From Holophagae bacterium (GTDB lineage Bacteria > Acidobacteriota > Thermoanaerobaculia > Thermoanaerobaculales > Sulfomarinibacteraceae), in contig PQAJ01000034.1 of NCBI GenBank assembly GCA_003105185.1, positions 1-40,523 on the forward strand: a DNA stretch of 40,523 nucleotides, in the 5' to 3' direction. This document shows positions 32,158 to 38,300 of the stretch, one piece after another (positions within the stretch are counted from its first letter, which is position 1; each line of letters begins with the position of its first letter). The position numbers and the translations under genes were made by a program. The notes beneath the pieces are model-generated. The model did not search any database and was not told where the DNA came from. It was given only the letters and a program-made list of their open reading frames with translations.

Positions 32158-33012
32158 ATGCGCGGCAAACACTCCTGGACGCTGATGGCGGCGGTGGCTG
32201 GGTTTCTTGTCGCCGCTGCCGCGGCTGACGATGGTCCGCCGGCCGCGGGCGGGAAGCCCAACCCGACGGCGTCGGCCGAGGACGGCGCACGCGACGTACC
32301 GTGCAGCCCGGTGGCGACGGCGTGGCCCGTGTCCGGGTCCGGGCCCGCCACGCTCCAGGCGCCGCAGCTTGCGGTGGCGGTCACCGACATCAGACCCAAG
32401 GACGGCCTGGTCTTCCTCGATGGCCGGTTCGCCGGCCGCGCGCGGTACTTCAACGGCACCAATGGTTTCCTCTACCTCGAGCCGGGCGACTACCGCCTCG
32501 AGCTGCGGTTGGACGGGTACCGGACCGAGGCCTTTCAGATCGCGGCGCGACCGAGCTGTCTGTTCGAGATCCGGCACCGGATGCAGCGGTCCCACGGTCC
32601 GGCGGCCGAGGGAACGGCCCCCCCGGTTGGCAAGGGCGAGCCCGAGCAGTGGATCTGGGAGCCGGTCGCGGGCGCGGCAGCGGCGCCATCCGGCCCCACC
32701 CCACCAGCCGGGCCGGACGCCGCCTTGCGGCCGGACCTCGATCTCGGGCCCTCGACGGCAGCAGGGGTCGGTGCGCCCCGGGGATCGCTCCGGTTGCGCG
32801 TGAAGCCGCCCACGGCGGAGGTCTTTCTGGATGGCTCGTTCCTCGCCACCGGCCGGGAGCTCGACCTCATGGTCGCGCCGCTCGCCGTGCCTGCGGGGCG
32901 CCATGTCCTCGAGGTGCGGGCTCCGGGTTTTGCCAGTCGAACCGAGGAAATCTCGGCGGCTGCGGGAGGCGTGGTGGAGGTCGAGATCGTTCTCCAGAGG
33001 GGTCCCAGCTGA
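32158..33012 (+). CDS. Exported protein with two PEGA domains
   Basis: 284-residue secreted protein. ATG 32158 with GGAGGTGG 4 nt upstream gives a clean signal peptide (MRGKHSWTLMAAVAGFLVAAAAA); GTG 32140 would overlap the upstream stop. It has two PEGA-type beta repeats: residues ~72-125 (GLVFLDGRFAGRARYFNGTN ... LEPGDYRLELRLDGY) and ~208-270 (LRLRVKPPTAEVFLDGSFLATG ... VPAGRHVLEVRAPGF), joined by a Pro/Ala-rich linker. PEGA domains occur in surface-layer and cell-envelope proteins; function unknown. Confidence 0.82.
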   Translation: MRGKHSWTLMAAVAGFLVAAAAADDGPPAAGGKPNPTASAEDGARDVPCSPVATAWPVSGSGPATLQAPQLAVAVTDIRPKDGLVFLDGRFAGRARYFNGTNGFLYLEPGDYRLELRLDGYRTEAFQIAARPSCLFEIRHRMQRSHGPAAEGTAPPVGKGEPEQWIWEPVAGAAAAPSGPTPPAGPDAALRPDLDLGPSTAAGVGAPRGSLRLRVKPPTAEVFLDGSFLATGRELDLMVAPLAVPAGRHVLEVRAPGFASRTEEISAAAGGVVEVEIVLQRGPS

Positions 33013-33029
33013 GCGAGCAGCCGCGGGTC

Positions 33030-33058
33030 TTGACACGGTCCGGACGGGGCTTTACAAT
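33030..33058 (+). promoter_or_regulatory. Consensus sigma-70 promoter for the small RNA candidate
   Basis: TTGACA (33030-33035), exactly 17 nt, TACAAT (33053-33058). This is the best promoter in the window and has no protein-coding gene behind it on this strand. Confidence 0.85.
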
Positions 33059-33064
33059 TTGCCG

Positions 33065-33257
33065 ACCAGACAGTAGAATGAGGCAACATTAGAGCATGGG
33101 AGGGATCCGGGAAGGCTTTCCACCTTGAGCCTGCCAACAACGGCCAACCTTTTGCGGCCAACCTATTGACTGCCTTTCATTTGATCCTGCCTGAAAAGCT
33201 CAACGGTCCCTCCCGACTCACGCTCGACGGCCCAGCCCCAACGGGCTGGGCCCTTTT
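33065..33257 (+). ncRNA. Candidate small RNA, ~193 nt, with long-range stem and intrinsic terminator
   Basis: A predicted transcript runs from ~33065 to the terminator at 33229-33257. Long-range pairing is visible: GAGC (33092) with GCTC (33222); GGGAGGGA (33098-33105) with TCCCTCCC (33207-33214), flanked by CC/GG; and TTGAGC (33125) with GCTCAA (33198). A small hairpin GGAA-GGCT-TTCC (33110-33121) bulges from the stem. The apical part holds a direct repeat CGGCCAACCT (33141 and 33155). No ORF above ten codons uses it. It does not match the sequence signatures I know for 6S, SRP, tmRNA or RNase P RNA. Confidence 0.65.
33229..33257 (+). terminator. Intrinsic terminator of the small RNA candidate
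   Basis: Perfect 10-bp stem GGCCCAGCCC-CAAC-GGGCTGGGCC followed by CTTTT. Confidence 0.85.
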
Positions 33258-33262
33258 ATGAG

Positions 33263-33290
33263 CCGGTTACTTACCGAACGGTAGGTCCGG
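33263..33290. promoter_or_regulatory. Operator-like palindrome
   Basis: CCGGTTACTTACCG-AA-CGGTAGGTCCGG, an imperfect dyad centred on TACCGAACGGTA right behind the terminator. It resembles TetR-family operators in form. No regulator gene is adjacent and no nearby promoter overlaps it. Confidence 0.3.
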
Positions 33291-33440
33291 CGGGTGCCGG
33301 GGGCGGAATCCACTGGAGGGCCCGCGCCCGCTTCCGCGCCCGCTTCCGATCCGGTTTCACGACGAACGCACACCGTTTCGTGGCTGGCTCGAGCTTGTGC
33401 CTGCACGAGGACCAGCGGGTGAGGTCGCGTGGGTCGGGCC

Positions 33441-33530
33441 GTCAACTCGGCGCCGTGGCACCTCGATCAAGTCGAGCGTGCGAGATCGTTGCAGGTGAAC
33501 AACGACCCTGACCGCGGGCGGATCGTTTGA
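33441..33530 (+). pseudogene. Degenerate copy of the SseB-like gene tail
   Basis: Reads VNSAPWHLDQVERARS then LQVNNDPDRGRIV and a TGA stop, clearly homologous to the end of the 34377 gene (LNSAPELLADVEGARSLLVENDPEERAR). There is no start or upstream domain. With the repeat at 33541-33623 it makes up most of the 602-nt non-coding stretch 33013-33614, besides the RNA gene and a short GC repeat (CGCCCGCTTCC twice near 33327-33350). Confidence 0.6.
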
Positions 33531-33540
33531 TGTTTCCGAC

Positions 33541-33623
33541 ACGTGGTTGCTGGGAGAACGCCAGGTGAGGAGTCGGCGTCGAGTCGCGGCCTGGGTGGGA
33601 GGGTGGGCGAGCCGTCAACTCGG
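33541..33623. repeat. Dispersed repeat, copy 1 (next to yqgE 3' end)
   Basis: GTCGAGTCGCGGCCTGGGTGG then GGGCGAGCCGTCAACTCGG. It is nearly matched at 34818-34899. The yqgE stop codon (TCA on the + strand) lies inside its last 10 bp. Confidence 0.6.
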
Positions 33624-34190
33624 TGCGCCCGAGCCGAGGTCGACTAGGGCTCCCGGCTCGACGCCGATCGAGCGCAGAGCGGCGGTCCAGCGCTCCTCGA
33701 CCGGCACTTCAAAGATGATCGAGGTATTGAGGGGCGCCACCAGCCAGGAGTTGTCCTCGATCTCCTGCTCGAGCTGGCCGGGGTACCAGCCCGAGTAGCC
33801 GAGAAACAGGTGATAGCGGCCTCCGAGGCGGCCTCGCGCGAGGTTGGCGAGGGTCTCGGTGCTGCCCGAGACCATGATGTCGCTGTCGACGGCGAGCGCG
33901 GTCTCGTCGGGCTCTTGGCCGCTGCCCTCGAAGACGACGAAACCGTGGTTGGGCTCGACCGGGCCGCCAGCCAGGACCTGAGGGAGCTGCGCCTCGGCCA
34001 CCGTCTCGCCGAGCTCCTCGAGGATCTCGTTGAGCTCGACGCTGAGTGGGCGATTGATGACCAAGCCGAAGGCGCCCTCCTCCGTGGAGTGCACGCCGAC
34101 CAGGACCACGGCGTGCCAGAAGTTGGGATCGACCAGACCTGGCATGGCGATGAGCAGCTTGCCAGCCAGCGGGGTTGCGGCGTCGCTCAC
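33615..34190 (-). CDS. YqgE/AlgH family protein (UPF0301)
   Basis: 191-residue cytoplasmic protein of the YqgE/AlgH family. It opens with PLAGKLLIAMPGLVDPNFWHAVVLVGVHSTEEGAFGLVINRPL, the diagnostic N-terminal block, and has VLAGGPVEPNHGFVVF and LFLGYSGWYPGQLEQEIEDNSWL further on. Members are linked to alginate regulation but the biochemical role is unclear. GTG 34190 start; TGG-TAGCAT ends 6 nt before it and no Shine-Dalgarno is visible, so probably leaderless. Confidence 0.92.
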   Translation of the reverse strand: MSDAATPLAGKLLIAMPGLVDPNFWHAVVLVGVHSTEEGAFGLVINRPLSVELNEILEELGETVAEAQLPQVLAGGPVEPNHGFVVFEGSGQEPDETALAVDSDIMVSGSTETLANLARGRLGGRYHLFLGYSGWYPGQLEQEIEDNSWLVAPLNTSIIFEVPVEERWTAALRSIGVEPGALVDLGSGAPS

Positions 34191-34196
34191 GGCTTC

Positions 34197-34205
34197 ATGC
34201 TACCA
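34197..34205 (-). promoter_or_regulatory. Extended -10 promoter of yqgE, possibly leaderless
   Basis: Minus strand TGG-TAGCAT ends 6 nt before the GTG start. Confidence 0.5.
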
Positions 34206-34246
34206 GAGTCGGCAAGGGGGTCGACTGTCCGCGGGGGACCCATGGC

Positions 34247-34343
34247 GTCTCCGTCTCCCTGCCCCTCTCCGTCTCCGAACAGGCCGCCCAAGAGTGGACG
34301 ACACGTCCGGAACCGGGCATGGAGACGGGCATGGGCACGGAAC
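34247..34343. repeat. Inverted pair of hexamer arrays
   Basis: Left arm of 6-nt pyrimidine units (GTCTCC GTCTCC CTGCCC CTCTCC GTCTCC, from 34247) and right arm of complementary purine units ending in GACGGGCATGGGCACGGAAC (34309-34343). It lies directly upstream of the SseB-like gene. Related to 8544-8579 and 35041-35107. Confidence 0.55.
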
Positions 34344-34363
34344 GCGCCACGCCCCCGCTCAGG

Positions 34364-34369
34364 TACCAT
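34364..34369 (+). promoter_or_regulatory. -10 box of possible leaderless promoter
   Basis: TACCAT ends 7 nt before ATG 34377. An ATG also overlaps the box at 34368, so the start is not settled. Confidence 0.35.
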
Positions 34370-34376
34370 GCTCAGG

Positions 34377-34769
34377 ATGCGCGGCGCGGACGAGCTGGTC
34401 ATCTCTCCCCCGGAGCAGCCGCTTGACCCACGAGTCAAGACGCGGCTGGCGGAGGAGCTGGCGAGCTGCCCGGACCTCGCCTTCGCCCACCTCCCTCAGG
34501 TCATGGTCCCGGCGCGCCAGAACGCGCCGTCGCTGGTGCTTTTCGTGTGGCTGCGCCCGCCCGCGCTGCGCTCCCTGCGCTTTGCCCTCAACCTCGTCAG
34601 CGAAGCCGTCGCGCGCGCGCTTCCCGACGGCGACTTCCTCGACGTCGTGGTGCTCAACTCGGCGCCGGAGCTGCTCGCCGATGTCGAGGGTGCGAGGTCG
34701 CTGCTGGTGGAGAACGATCCGGAGGAGCGGGCCCGAGCGTTGGCGGCGGCCTCCGCGGACGAGCGGTAG
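34377..34769 (+). CDS. SseB C-terminal-like protein
   Basis: 130-residue protein. The body (VKTRLAEELASCPDLAFAHLPQVMVPARQ ... SLVLFVWLRP ... SEAVARALPDGDFLDVVVL) lines up in pattern with the SseB C-terminal domain (helix, strand, strand, helix, strand). The tail LNSAPELLADVEGARSLLVENDPEERAR looks like the end of minimal nucleotidyltransferase (MNT) proteins, but the GS...D-x-D active site of those is absent, so no transferase activity is expected. Two partial copies of the tail lie nearby. Family assignment is by eye only. Confidence 0.6.
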   Translation: MRGADELVISPPEQPLDPRVKTRLAEELASCPDLAFAHLPQVMVPARQNAPSLVLFVWLRPPALRSLRFALNLVSEAVARALPDGDFLDVVVLNSAPELLADVEGARSLLVENDPEERARALAAASADER

Positions 34770-34817
34770 CCGAGTCCAGGGCGCCCTCCCGCAGGTGTGT
34801 CGTCTGATCCTTCCACG

Positions 34818-34899
34818 ACGTGGCCTCACAGAGCGCTGGTGGCTCGGGGTCGGTGCCGAGTCGCGGCCTGGGTGGGGGACGGGCGAGCCGTCAACTCGG
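34818..34899. repeat. Dispersed repeat, copy 2
   Basis: GCCGAGTCGCGGCCTGGGTGG then GACGGGCGAGCCGTCAACTCGG, matching copy 1 at 33541-33623. It runs directly into a duplicate of the SseB-like gene tail. A more diverged third copy precedes 33441. Confidence 0.6.
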
Positions 34900-35004
34900 C
34901 GCCGGAGCTGCTCGCCGATGTCGAGGGTGCGTCCGCTGCTGGTGGAGAACGATCCGGAGGAGCGGGCCACAGCGCTCGCGTCGGCCGCGGCTCAAGGGGC
35001 TTGA
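34891..35004 (+). pseudogene. Duplicated, frameshifted 3' end of the SseB-like gene
   Basis: 34891-34967 is nearly identical to 34654-34732 inside the SseB-like gene, with one 2-nt deletion that breaks the frame; homology fades after GAGCGGGCC. It lacks the 5' two thirds of the gene. With the repeat at 34818-34899 and the hexamer palindrome at 35041 it accounts for most of the 401-nt gap 34770-35170. Confidence 0.75.
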
Positions 35005-35040
35005 ACTCCGCGAGCCGACACGCGAGTTGACAGTCCCCCC

Positions 35041-35107
35041 GTCTCTCCGTGCCCGTCTCCATATCCGATTAATTCCCCTCCGGAATCGTGTTCGGGCACG
35101 GGCACGC
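35041..35107. repeat. Inverted repeat with hexamer units
   Basis: CCGTGCCCG ... CCGATT on the left pairs with AATCG ... CGGGCACGG on the right around a short AT-richer centre (ATTAATTCC). Same flavour as 34247-34343; together they bracket the SseB-like gene and its duplicate. Confidence 0.5.
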
Positions 35108-35170
35108 GAACGACGTGCGCCGGACTGGCGGGGCCGCCCGACCGTGAACGTGCCGCACCCTTGAGGCGGC

Positions 35171-36223
35171 CTAGACCGGAATGCGGTGCCGCCAGCCGAA
35201 AGGATCTGCTGCGGTGGCGGTCTCGATCCCAACCAGCTCGTCGTAGAGCCGTTGCCAGCGCTCGTCGAACGGGAACTCCCAGACCCGGTCGCCGTCGGCA
35301 ATCTGCCGGATCCAGGTGATGACGGCGGCAGTACCGCAGCAGGCCGCGGCGCGGATCTCATCGAGCTCCTCGAGCGGGATCTTCCTCCGCTCCGTCGGCC
35401 AGCCGAAGATCTCGGCCGCGATCTGCAGCAGCGACTCGCGCGTGATCGATGGCAGCACGCTCGTCGAGTCTGGGGTGATCAGGGTCCGGTCGCGGAAGGC
35501 GAGGAAGTTGGCGGCTCCGATCTCGTCGATGTAGCGGTGCTCGGCAGGGTCGAGATAGAGCGCCTCGGCGAAGCCCTTGGTCTTGGCCTCGACGCCGGGC
35601 CAGAATGAGCAGGCGTAGTTGCCGCCGGCCTTGACGTGGCCGCTGCCATGGGGAGCCGCGCGGTCGAAGCGCGTGACCATGAAGGCCTTGCCCTGATCGG
35701 CGCCGAAGCCGCCCTTGAAGTAGGGGCCGACCGGGGTCACGAAGATCCGGAACACGAAGCGCGAGGCGGGTTTGACGCCGACGTTGTCGCCGATCCCGAT
35801 GTAGAACGGCCGCAGGTAGAGCGCGGCGCCACTGCCGAAGGGAGGCACGAACGGGAGATTCGCCGCCACCACCTCCTCGATGCCGCGGACGAACAGCGCT
35901 TCCGGCAGCTCCGGGCCGCGCAGGTAGCGGGCCCCGGCGTTCATGCGCCGCGCGTTGTCGTGCGGCCGGAAGGCGTACACCTCGCCGTCGGCCCCGGCCT
36001 GCGCCTTCATGCCCTCGAACAGCTGCTGCCCGTAGTGCAGGCACTGGCTGCCCTCGGGAATCTCCATCGAGGACCCCTCCAGGAGCCCGCGCACCCGCCA
36101 CACGCCGTACTCGTAGACCGCCTCGAATCGGTAGGGACAGGCGATGTAGCTGAAGTCGAGCTTCGAGAAGTCGAGGTCGACCTTCTCACTGTCCCCGGTG
36201 AAGTAGTACCGCGGCTTGTCCAT
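35171..36223 (-). CDS. ilvE: Branched-chain amino acid aminotransferase
   Basis: 350-residue fold-type IV PLP enzyme, last step of leucine, isoleucine and valine synthesis. It has CLHYGQQLFEGMKA, the arginine-rich RPHDNARRMNAGARYL, YLRPFYIGIGDNVGV, the PLP lysine in HVKAGGNYA, YIDEIGAANFLAF and CGTAAVITWI, all typical of the longer BCAT class (as in Bacillus and eukaryotes). ATG 36223 follows GAGGGAG. The leader carries a strong hairpin. Neighbour genes are unrelated in pathway. Confidence 0.94.
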   Translation of the reverse strand: MDKPRYYFTGDSEKVDLDFSKLDFSYIACPYRFEAVYEYGVWRVRGLLEGSSMEIPEGSQCLHYGQQLFEGMKAQAGADGEVYAFRPHDNARRMNAGARYLRGPELPEALFVRGIEEVVAANLPFVPPFGSGAALYLRPFYIGIGDNVGVKPASRFVFRIFVTPVGPYFKGGFGADQGKAFMVTRFDRAAPHGSGHVKAGGNYACSFWPGVEAKTKGFAEALYLDPAEHRYIDEIGAANFLAFRDRTLITPDSTSVLPSITRESLLQIAAEIFGWPTERRKIPLEELDEIRAAACCGTAAVITWIRQIADGDRVWEFPFDERWQRLYDELVGIETATAADPFGWRHRIPV

Positions 36224-36271
36224 GCGCGTCTCCCTCGCCCAGCCGATGGGGTGGCATCGTGCCGCCCCGCG

Positions 36272-36294
36272 CGACAGCCCCTCGCGGGCTGTCG
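36272..36294 (-). promoter_or_regulatory. Hairpin in the ilvE leader
   Basis: Perfect 9-bp stem CGACAGCCC and GGGCTGTCG with a 5-nt loop, near the 5' end of a ~76-nt leader. No U-run follows. It may stabilise the mRNA or bind a regulator. Confidence 0.45.
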
Positions 36295-36306
36295 AACGCC
36301 GCCCCT

Positions 36307-36337
36307 ACTATAGCGAGTCCGGCTCGGGAAAGGTCAA
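36307..36337 (-). promoter_or_regulatory. Promoter for ilvE
   Basis: Minus strand TTGACC, 19-nt spacer (long), TATAGT. A 17-nt alternative -35 is GACCTT. The -10 is good. Confidence 0.5.
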
Positions 36338-37242
36338 CCGGGATGGTCGGATCCGACCACCGGCACGCGGGCGGGGTCCCCTAACAGCAACGCCGGATCG
36401 ACGCGTGCGCCGTGCCAGCGGACGCCGAAGTGAAGGTGGGGGCCGGTGACGCGGCCAGTCGATCCGACCGTGCCGATGACCTGACCGCGCTCGACGGCCT
36501 CGCCGTCGCGCACCTCGATGCGGTCGAGGTGGAAGTACATCGTGACCAGGTCACCGCCGTGGTCGATGAACACGCTGTTGCCGGAGAAGTAGAGGTCGCT
36601 GGCGATCGCCACCCGGCCGCGCTCTGCCGCAAGCACCGGCGTGCCCGTCGGCGCGCTGAGGTCGACCCCGCTGTGGGGGTCGCGCGGCTGGCCGTTGAAG
36701 ATCCGGCGCGAGCCGAAGCTCCTCCTGTTCGGCATCGGGGCGAGCGGCGGCCCCAGAGGGAGGCGGAACAACGGCGTCCCGCCGAGACTCCACACCGCGC
36801 CGACCCGCTCCGTCTCCCGGCGGATGCGACCGAGCTGATCAGCCGGGGGGTCGGCCATCTCGGGGGCCACCCGCAGGCGCTGGACGGCGTAGGGGTAGTC
36901 GGCAACGGTGACGATGAGCCGCTCGCTGCTGCCGAGCCGGACCCGCTCGAGCTCGAGCGGCCCCGCCTCCTGGAGCAGGTCGACGGCGAACCAGCAGGCG
37001 CCATCCCACGGAGGCCATTGGAGATCGCCGAGCTGGCAGCGGTCGATCCCGCGGCCCGGCCAGCGGACGACGCCCCCGGGTGCCACGCTCGACGCGGCGG
37101 CCGGCGCGCCGGTGGAGGTCGCGGCGCCAGGGCTACCGGCGGCCTCTCTCGCGGCCGGCCCGATCGCCGGCACCAGCAGCAGTACCGCGAGGGCGGCCGT
37201 AACTGTGAAGGGGGGCGCCGTGGGGGTCACTGGATCGCGCAC
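36334..37242 (-). CDS. M23-family (LytM) peptidase, exported
   Basis: 302-residue secreted zinc peptidase for peptidoglycan cross-bridges. The N-terminal signal segment is VTAALAVLLLVPAIGPAA; the C-terminal LytM domain has HSGVDLSAPTGTPV (HxxxD) and GPHLHFGVRWHG (HxH), with 'FIDHGGDLVTMYFHLDRIEV' between, so all zinc ligands are present. GTG 37242 has GGGAG 6 nt upstream and is preferred over GTG 37260. The stop lies 110 nt from the ilvE start and overlaps its -35 region. Confidence 0.9.
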   Translation of the reverse strand: MRDPVTPTAPPFTVTAALAVLLLVPAIGPAAREAAGSPGAATSTGAPAAASSVAPGGVVRWPGRGIDRCQLGDLQWPPWDGACWFAVDLLQEAGPLELERVRLGSSERLIVTVADYPYAVQRLRVAPEMADPPADQLGRIRRETERVGAVWSLGGTPLFRLPLGPPLAPMPNRRSFGSRRIFNGQPRDPHSGVDLSAPTGTPVLAAERGRVAIASDLYFSGNSVFIDHGGDLVTMYFHLDRIEVRDGEAVERGQVIGTVGSTGRVTGPHLHFGVRWHGARVDPALLLGDPARVPVVGSDHPG

Positions 37243-37430
37243 GTGGTGCTCCCAATTCACGCCGTCACACAGACCGAATCTTCACCGGTGTCGACCGCTC
37301 CCGTGGTTCGCCGCCAACCCGTCGTATCCGAAGGTGAGAGAACGTCGGCGCCGTTGACCGCAACGACCGCGACGCGACCGCTCCGGCTTCCGCCGAGCAA
37401 TCTGCGTGGTCGCCACCGGCGCCTCAAATC

Positions 37431-37439
37431 ATGCTATCA
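37431..37439 (-). promoter_or_regulatory. Possible extended -10 promoter for the M23 gene
   Basis: Minus strand TGA-TAGCAT, implying a ~180-nt leader. Otherwise the 382-nt gap 37243-37624 between divergent genes shows no feature I can support; no clear promoter for the lipoprotein was found. Confidence 0.35.
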
Positions 37440-37624
37440 CGCGCGGGGGGCCGCGAGCGGGAAGCTTCGGGCAGCCACGGCGGTTGACGATGGCGAATGA
37501 GTGAACCACGTCACCACCGATCCGTACTCCCGGGATGACAGCCGCTGCGCGTGGGCTGAAGTTGAAACCGTGTTGCATCTTGGCATCTGAATTGCACAGA
37601 CGATTGCGGTGCGAAAGGGGGACC

Positions 37625-38221
37625 ATGACCATGAAGCGGATGACACTCTTGACTGTGCTGCTGGGGGCCGTCGTTGCGGCGTCGGCCTGCTCGAGCGCGG
37701 TGCCGACTGAAACTCCCGGCGTCGAGCAGCTCGGCCAGTACATCATGCGGCAGAACGGATCCGAAGCCGACGTCGTCGTCGGGTACAAGCACGCCGCCCA
37801 GTCCCTGGGTGACGAGTGGCTGCTGCTCGAGCTGGCCATCACTTCGCCTTCAGGCGAGTCGGCGAAATTCGAGCGAAAGAACATCTGGGTGCGGACTCCG
37901 GCGGGTGTGCAGGTGCCGGCAGCCAGCCAAAAGGCGTTCGGTGAGGCCTACGGGTCGATGCGCAACAAGATCGCCCAGGCCAATGTGGCGCGCGACCCGA
38001 TGGACTACTTCCCGCCCAACCGACTGCCGTGCGACCTCGACCTCTACGTGGCGCCGGGGGAAGGCGTCGCCTTCGATCAGGTGACCGTCAACCAGCGCCG
38101 CGCCTGCGAGGGCAAGCTCTTCTTCTACATTCCGGGCGGCGTGCAGCCCGGCAAGTACGTGCTCGGCATCGACCTCGAGGAGGACGAGATCCGCATCCCG
38201 TTCACGCTCGGGTCCGAGTGA
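37625..38221 (+). CDS. Lipoprotein, unknown
   Basis: 198-residue predicted lipoprotein. The signal peptide is TLLTVLLGAVVAASAC with a lipobox ending ASAC followed by SS, so outer-membrane sorting is likely. The mature part is strand-rich (EWLLLELAITSP, NIWVRTPAGVQVPAA, KLFFYIPGGVQPGKYVLGIDL) and contains two further Cys (LPCDL and RRACEG). No family recognised. ATG 37625 has AAGGGGG upstream; a strong terminator lies 30 nt after the stop. Confidence 0.75.
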   Translation: MTMKRMTLLTVLLGAVVAASACSSAVPTETPGVEQLGQYIMRQNGSEADVVVGYKHAAQSLGDEWLLLELAITSPSGESAKFERKNIWVRTPAGVQVPAASQKAFGEAYGSMRNKIAQANVARDPMDYFPPNRLPCDLDLYVAPGEGVAFDQVTVNQRRACEGKLFFYIPGGVQPGKYVLGIDLEEDEIRIPFTLGSE

Positions 38222-38250
38222 CGGCGCGCTGTCGAGCCGGCAAACCGTGA

Positions 38251-38291
38251 CCCTGCCCCCAGGGTTCGCACCCAGGGGGCAGGGCCTTTTT
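38251..38291 (+). terminator. Intrinsic terminator after the lipoprotein gene
   Basis: CCCTGCCCCC (38251-38260) with GGGGGCAGGG (38275-38284), then CCTTTTT. Minus-strand reading lacks a U-tract after the stem, so it serves the + strand. Confidence 0.88.
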
Positions 38292-38300
38292 CGCATGGTC

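Noticed and set aside
33065-33257. Identification as 6S RNA, SRP RNA, tmRNA or RNase P RNA
   Set aside because: Promoter and terminator fit an RNA gene, but the large symmetric 6S bubble, the SRP GGAA loop, tRNA-like tmRNA ends and the conserved RNase P blocks were not seen. Only a covariance search could settle it.
33441-33623. CRISPR or regular tandem array
   Set aside because: Copies are few, diverged and unevenly spaced (173 and 237 nt between junctions), with no constant repeat and variable spacers.
34377-34769. Active MNT nucleotidyltransferase antitoxin (HEPN/MNT system)
   Set aside because: The tail is similar, but the GS...D-x-D active site is missing and there is no adjacent HEPN gene.
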